Assembly: GCA_039934135.1 (NCBI GenBank)
Contig: JBDTMT010000202.1
Span: forward strand, 1 to 9,879
DNA: 9,879 bases
From: JBDTMT01 sp039934135
Lineage (GTDB): Bacteria > Desulfobacterota > Binatia > HRBIN30 > CADEER01
Direction of reading: 5' to 3'
Position numbers and translations under genes: made by a program. The notes below the pieces were generated by a model. The model was given only the letters and a program-made list of their open reading frames with translations, searched no databases and was not told the origin of the DNA. Below, piece after piece: positions 7,076 through 9,879 of the stretch; position 1 is the stretch's first letter, and the number at the start of each line of letters is the position of its first letter.

Positions 7076-7259
7076 GCGCGGGCAGGGCACACTACTTCCC
7101 CCTCGACGCAACCCACTCCGTGCATTTTTTTATTGTCGACGCAGCGCGTCTATGATAACTGCCGGTTAACTGAATCAAGGTTCTGCAAAGTCTTTCTAAT
7201 CTCACGCGGAGCGCGACTTATCGAGCGCGCATCGGCCGAGAGCCGAAAAGGCGGAAACG
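7076..7259 (+). promoter_or_regulatory. AT-rich intergenic leader with promoter candidates for the downstream small gene
   Basis: This 184-base gap contains the most AT-rich stretch of the window. A seven-T run sits at 7125-7131. TATGAT at 7151-7156 and TCTAAT at 7195-7200 each match the -10 consensus at five of six positions, but neither has a convincing -35 at 16-18 bases. A palindrome GTTAAC lies between them (7165-7170). Closer to the gene, TCGGC/GCCGA (7232-7236 and 7242-7246) can form a 5-bp hairpin just before the ribosome binding site AGGCGG (7249-7254). A separate GCGCG/CGCGC pair lies at 7211-7215 and 7226-7230. The AT-rich island and these elements suggest that the small gene has its own promoter and a structured leader. 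No riboswitch class was recognised. Confidence 0.4.
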
Positions 7260-7643
7260 ATGGTCCCCAAGATGTCGCCGGTCATCATCCCGGAGGAATT
7301 GATCGCCTCCGAGCCGGCTTTACCCGTTCAATTCCACGACATTTGGCACCGGACGCGGTACGTCGCGCCGGAACGCTCGCTGGTGTTGTCGGTGGTCTGG
7401 CAGGTGGTGATCGACCTGCAGAAGTATCAGTTCGCCGCGCGCCGCCGGCAGCAGCGCCTCTACTTGGAAGCATATCGGTGGGTCGAGTCGCTGGACCGAC
7501 AGTGGCCTTTCTCGTTCGAGAACGTGGCCGAGATGCTGAACGTCGCGCCGGAGCGCCTGCGCAAGCAGCTCATCGGCTGCAACGAGCCGCTGTTCTCGCC
7601 GCTGCCCGACGCCGACTTCGAAGAATCGGCCGCCGCGGCCTGA
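7260..7643 (+). CDS. Conserved-looking small protein of unknown function, HTH-like WPFSFEN core
   Basis: I do not recognise a named family for this 127-residue protein. The ATG has AGGCGG five bases upstream. No signal peptide or membrane segment is seen. The middle part (about 38-80) is predicted from its pattern to be helical: a hydrophobic-amphipathic run SLVLSVVWQVVIDLQKY, a basic RRRQQR (61-66), then LYLEAYRWVESLDRQ. It is followed by WPFSFENVAEMLNVAPERLRKQL split at 82-104, which has the spacing of a helix-turn-helix (ENVAEMLNV, turn, PERLRKQL). From memory, short proteins with a D-x-D-WPFSFENVCE-x-LGLDP-like core occur in deltaproteobacterial and related genomes, usually labelled hypothetical; this could not be checked here. 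The basic patch and helix-turn-helix pattern suggest nucleic-acid binding or a regulatory role, which is inference. The gene stands alone between sufT and a convergent LMF gene. Confidence 0.8.
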   Translation: MVPKMSPVIIPEELIASEPALPVQFHDIWHRTRYVAPERSLVLSVVWQVVIDLQKYQFAARRRQQRLYLEAYRWVESLDRQWPFSFENVAEMLNVAPERLRKQLIGCNEPLFSPLPDADFEESAAAA

Positions 7644-7653
7644 CCGTTGTCCA

Positions 7654-9111
7654 TCACCCTGCGGCGGCCGCGCCGCAGGGGATGGGCCGGCTTTCGGCGA
7701 CGGGCGTACGCGTCCACCAGGCGCCGCTGGCTTGCCGTGTCGCCGCATCGCTGAAGCGATAGCGCCAGAAGGCGATGCGCACGGCGCCGGGCGCCACCGG
7801 CAGGGGTTGGCGGAAGAGCGTCTGCACGGCTGTCGGGTCGTGGCACAGGCGCTCGAGCAGCGCCGCGACGTACGGCGGGGCGCCGCCCTGGAAGCTCAAG
7901 CCATAGAACCAGAGCTGGAAGTCGACGCGCGGCTGATGCGGCGCGATCAGATCTGGGGCGCGCAGCGGATCGCCCGGCTTGTGCTGGAGCTGGAGCGCCT
8001 GCCAGGTGCCGTCGACCTCGACCTGGAATTCGGGCTCGATACGCTCGCGCGTGATGCTGCCGAACAGGTGGTAGGTGTTCACCAGCCGCCAGGGTTCGTA
8101 GAGGCGCTGGAGTGCCGCGATCGCGGTCGCTGTGCCTGCCGACAGCGGGGCGAATGCCGCGGCGGCGTCGGTGAGCGACAGGCCGATGTACAGCGCCGCG
8201 ACAGTCGCGGCGCCGCCCAGGCGCAGCCATGTCTGTTGCCGTGGGCGACCGCTGTGGGCTGGGCGGTGTGTGCGCCGGACCCAGCCGAGGGCGCGCTCGA
8301 CATCGGCATCGGTGAGCAGGAAGACATGCAGCGCCAGCGCCAGGTAGACGAAGAAGCCGTAGTTGGCGGTGGCCAGGTTGAGCAGCTGAAAACCGCTCAG
8401 CACGACACAGAGCGCCAATCGCGCCCGCCGCGGTGCGAAGGCGAGCCAGGGCAGGAGCAGTTCGATAACCAACACGGCTCGGCTCTCGAGGTGGTGCCAC
8501 CATGCCGGCAGGTGATGCGCGTACCAGCCCAGCCAGACCGGCAGCGGCGCGGTTTCGTAGTACCAGGTCATCGCACTGCCGTCCTGCCAGTCGCCGAGTG
8601 ACGAATCCCATTTGGCGATGCCCGACTCGACGTAGAGTTTGACCAGCAGAATGCGGAACAGGACGTGGATCCACGCCGCCGGCCGTTCGCGCGGCAGGAA
8701 GATCGCCAATGCGCCGCACTCCAACAGCAGGTTGTCCCACTGGAACGACAGGAACGAGCCCGCGGCGTTGGCAAAGCTCAGGTAGAGCAGCGTGCTGATG
8801 CCGAGGCAGACACGCGGCGCCAATCCGAACAGCGCGGCGAGCGAGACCGCCAGGCCGATCGCGATGCCGGCATGCAGTGCGGCATCGCTGGCGTCGAACC
8901 AGAAGACGCTGGGCAGCCGCGCGAAGCCCACCCCCTGAGCGCGCATGGCGTCGAAGAACGGCGCTGCCGGTAGTAAGCCACGCCGCCCGATCAGGACGTC
9001 GATCTGCCAGCCGAGCGACGTCCAGGCGATGCAGAATATGGCGGCGAGCAGGCGCAGAAACAGGCGGGCGACGACGGGGCCGGAGTCGCGCGCCGCATCG
9101 AACTCCCGCAC
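7654..9111 (-). CDS. Lipase maturation factor (LMF) family integral membrane protein
   Basis: This 485-residue multi-pass membrane protein belongs to the LMF1-like family. In vertebrates LMF1 is an ER membrane protein needed for folding of dimeric lipases; the bacterial role is not established. Family hallmarks, in order, are: ARLFLRLLAAIFCIAWTSLG with QIDVLIG (15-42); SFQWDNLLLECGALAIFLP (122-140); KLYVESGIAKW and YYETAPLPVWLGWYAHHLP (158-168 and 184-202); IELLLPWLAFAPRRAR (216-231); and a soluble C-terminal domain with VNTYHLFGSITRERIEPEF (344-362), HKPGD (377-381), PHQPRVDFQLWFYGL (391-405) and IAFWRYRFS (446-454). About 8-10 hydrophobic helices lie between residues 14 and 315. GTG 9111 is chosen because a GGAACGGGGG sequence precedes it and it lies after the stress-protein stop; upstream codons in this frame overlap that gene and look random. 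The 34-base spacing suggests co-transcription with the stress protein. The C-terminal codons contain a perfect inverted repeat. Confidence 0.92.
   Translation of the reverse strand: MREFDAARDSGPVVARLFLRLLAAIFCIAWTSLGWQIDVLIGRRGLLPAAPFFDAMRAQGVGFARLPSVFWFDASDAALHAGIAIGLAVSLAALFGLAPRVCLGISTLLYLSFANAAGSFLSFQWDNLLLECGALAIFLPRERPAAWIHVLFRILLVKLYVESGIAKWDSSLGDWQDGSAMTWYYETAPLPVWLGWYAHHLPAWWHHLESRAVLVIELLLPWLAFAPRRARLALCVVLSGFQLLNLATANYGFFVYLALALHVFLLTDADVERALGWVRRTHRPAHSGRPRQQTWLRLGGAATVAALYIGLSLTDAAAAFAPLSAGTATAIAALQRLYEPWRLVNTYHLFGSITRERIEPEFQVEVDGTWQALQLQHKPGDPLRAPDLIAPHQPRVDFQLWFYGLSFQGGAPPYVAALLERLCHDPTAVQTLFRQPLPVAPGAVRIAFWRYRFSDAATRQASGAWWTRTPVAESRPIPCGAAAAG
7657..7680. terminator. Perfect inverted repeat in a convergent gene junction, candidate bidirectional terminator
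   Basis: CCCTGCGGCG and CGCCGCAGGG form a perfect 10-bp GC-rich stem with a GCCG loop. The stem begins 13 bases after the stop of the plus-strand small gene. It lies wholly inside the last eight sense codons of the minus-strand LMF gene (PCGAAAAG), directly before that gene's stop. There is no T-run on either side, so it is not a canonical intrinsic terminator. It is well placed to block read-through in both directions or to protect 3' ends. Confidence 0.55.
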
Positions 9112-9145
9112 CCGCGCCCCCGTTCCACGCGCTGCGCCGACGCGC

Positions 9146-9879
9146 TCAGCGGTGCAGAAAGACCGGACAGGCCGCGTTGCGCAGCACGTACTCGGTGGTG
9201 CTGCCGAGCACCATCTCGATGATGCGGCTGTGCCCGTAAGCACCGATGAACAGCAGGTCGTGATCGCGCTCGCGGATGAAGTTGGCGATACGCTCGGGCG
9301 CGTTGCCGGTTTCCTGCAACTCGTACGTGGTGGCGAGGCCATAGGGCTGCAAGTAGGCCTCGGCTTCCGCCAGCGTGCGACGCCCCTGCGCCTCGTCGCG
9401 ATTGACGGTGAGGACGGTGAGCGGCAGCTCCAGGGTGGCGCAGAACTCCGCCGCCTGCTGCATCACTGCCGCGGCGCGCGTGCTGCCGTCGTAGGCCAGC
9501 AGGGGCTTGCGGCATTCGGAAAACGTCAGCGGGCCGACGAACACCGGTTTCGGGCACTTGCGCGCGACGCTTTCCGAGGTGCCGCCCAGCAGGCCGGTGG
9601 AGAAGCGTTCGTTCACGCCGCGATGACCGATGACGACGAGGTCGGCTGTGCGCGCCCGTTCGGTGATCTCGTTGGCGACGATGCCCATCGCCAGCGCCGT
9701 ATCGGCGCGCACGCCGCGCTGCGCCGCCGCTTCGGCGAAGGCGTCGAGCAGGGCGCGGCCGCGCTCTTCGAGGATGCCGCGCATCTTCGAGGAGAAGTCG
9801 AGGTACGGCTCGAAGCCGAGCGAACCGGAGATGTCGTGGAAGAACGAGCCCTCGATCGAGACGATGTCGACGACGTGCA
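9146..9879 (-). CDS. Tandem universal stress protein (UspA family), N-terminus outside window
   Basis: The visible 243 residues hold two UspA-type domains in tandem. UspA proteins are cytoplasmic nucleotide-binding-fold proteins linked to stress survival. The first domain is incomplete; its strand VVDIVSI is at the window edge and its ATP loop is GHRGVNERFSTGLLGGTSES (84-103). That loop has ten rather than nine residues between the second and third glycines. The second domain (about 124-243) is complete, with LLAYDGS (126-132), whose Asp130 is the usual nucleotide-contact residue. Its GAYGHSRIIEMVLGSTTE (212-229) exactly fits G-2x-G-9x-G-S, which indicates ATP binding. It ends with the usual ACPVFLH strand. 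The gene runs off the right edge, so the start and promoter are not visible. It lies upstream of the LMF gene on the same strand, in a probable two-gene unit. The plus-strand lead-in gap (9112-9145) holds only the LMF ribosome binding region. Confidence 0.93.
   Translation of the reverse strand, partial: HVVDIVSIEGSFFHDISGSLGFEPYLDFSSKMRGILEERGRALLDAFAEAAAQRGVRADTALAMGIVANEITERARTADLVVIGHRGVNERFSTGLLGGTSESVARKCPKPVFVGPLTFSECRKPLLAYDGSTRAAAVMQQAAEFCATLELPLTVLTVNRDEAQGRRTLAEAEAYLQPYGLATTYELQETGNAPERIANFIRERDHDLLFIGAYGHSRIIEMVLGSTTEYVLRNAACPVFLHR

Noticed and set aside
7087..7131. Intrinsic terminator for sufT ending in the T7 run
   Set aside because: Only a 4-bp GCAC/GTGC pairing with a 29-base loop precedes the T-run. 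That is too weak for a terminator hairpin.
7133..7762. Plus-strand open frame of 209 codons overlapping the small unknown gene
   Set aside because: It is a shifted frame with arginine-rich content and no ribosome binding site. The 7260 frame has a better start and protein-like helical patterning.
9112..9342. Upstream extension of the LMF gene into the universal stress protein gene
   Set aside because: The extra 77 residues are Ser/Thr/Cys-rich and overlap the conserved Usp C-terminus. GTG 9111 has a plausible ribosome binding site.

Overview
The window is GC-rich, densely packed bacterial chromosome. The type II secretion (T2SS) genes run in the order gspJ-K-L-M-N and include a GspN of the AsmA-like kind. 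Together with a long-form SufT, this suggests a deltaproteobacterial-type lineage (Myxococcota, Desulfobacterota or Binatota-like). That placement is an inference from gene content; no rRNA or other phylogenetic marker is present.

Layout. Positions 1-4919 (+ strand) hold the distal half of a T2SS operon: the 3' part of gspJ, then complete gspK, gspL, gspM and gspN. The genes overlap by 1-4 bases or are separated by 10 bases. They encode the minor pseudopilins (J, K), the inner-membrane assembly platform (L, M) and the accessory bitopic protein N. An acyl-CoA ligase/synthetase gene (4941-6440) follows after 21 bases and may be read through from the same transcript. A 7-bp hairpin at its stop codon may end that unit. 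A free-standing sufT (6530-7075) follows, with its own strong ribosome binding site. Next come an unusually AT-rich leader and a small conserved-looking gene of unknown function (7260-7643).

On the minus strand, converging on that small gene, are a two-domain universal stress protein (cut by the right edge) and, 34 bases downstream of it, a lipase maturation factor (LMF) family membrane protein (7654-9111). A perfect 10-bp-stem inverted repeat lies in the convergent junction, inside the last codons of the LMF gene.

How the genes work together: J, K, L, M and N act in one envelope machine that exports folded periplasmic proteins. The ligase, SufT, LMF protein and stress protein are chromosomal neighbours with no demonstrated link to it. 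A connection between the LMF-family protein and secretion of lipases is possible but speculative.

I see no mobile element, CRISPR array, RNA gene or obvious defence system. The most unusual feature is an acidic, Ala/Leu-rich 12-residue repeat array (about 36 nt per unit) inserted into the cytoplasmic domain of GspL. The most interesting unknown gene is the 127-residue protein with a WPFSFEN core. No stretch over 300 bases lacks a gene; the longest gap is 184 bases (7076-7259).
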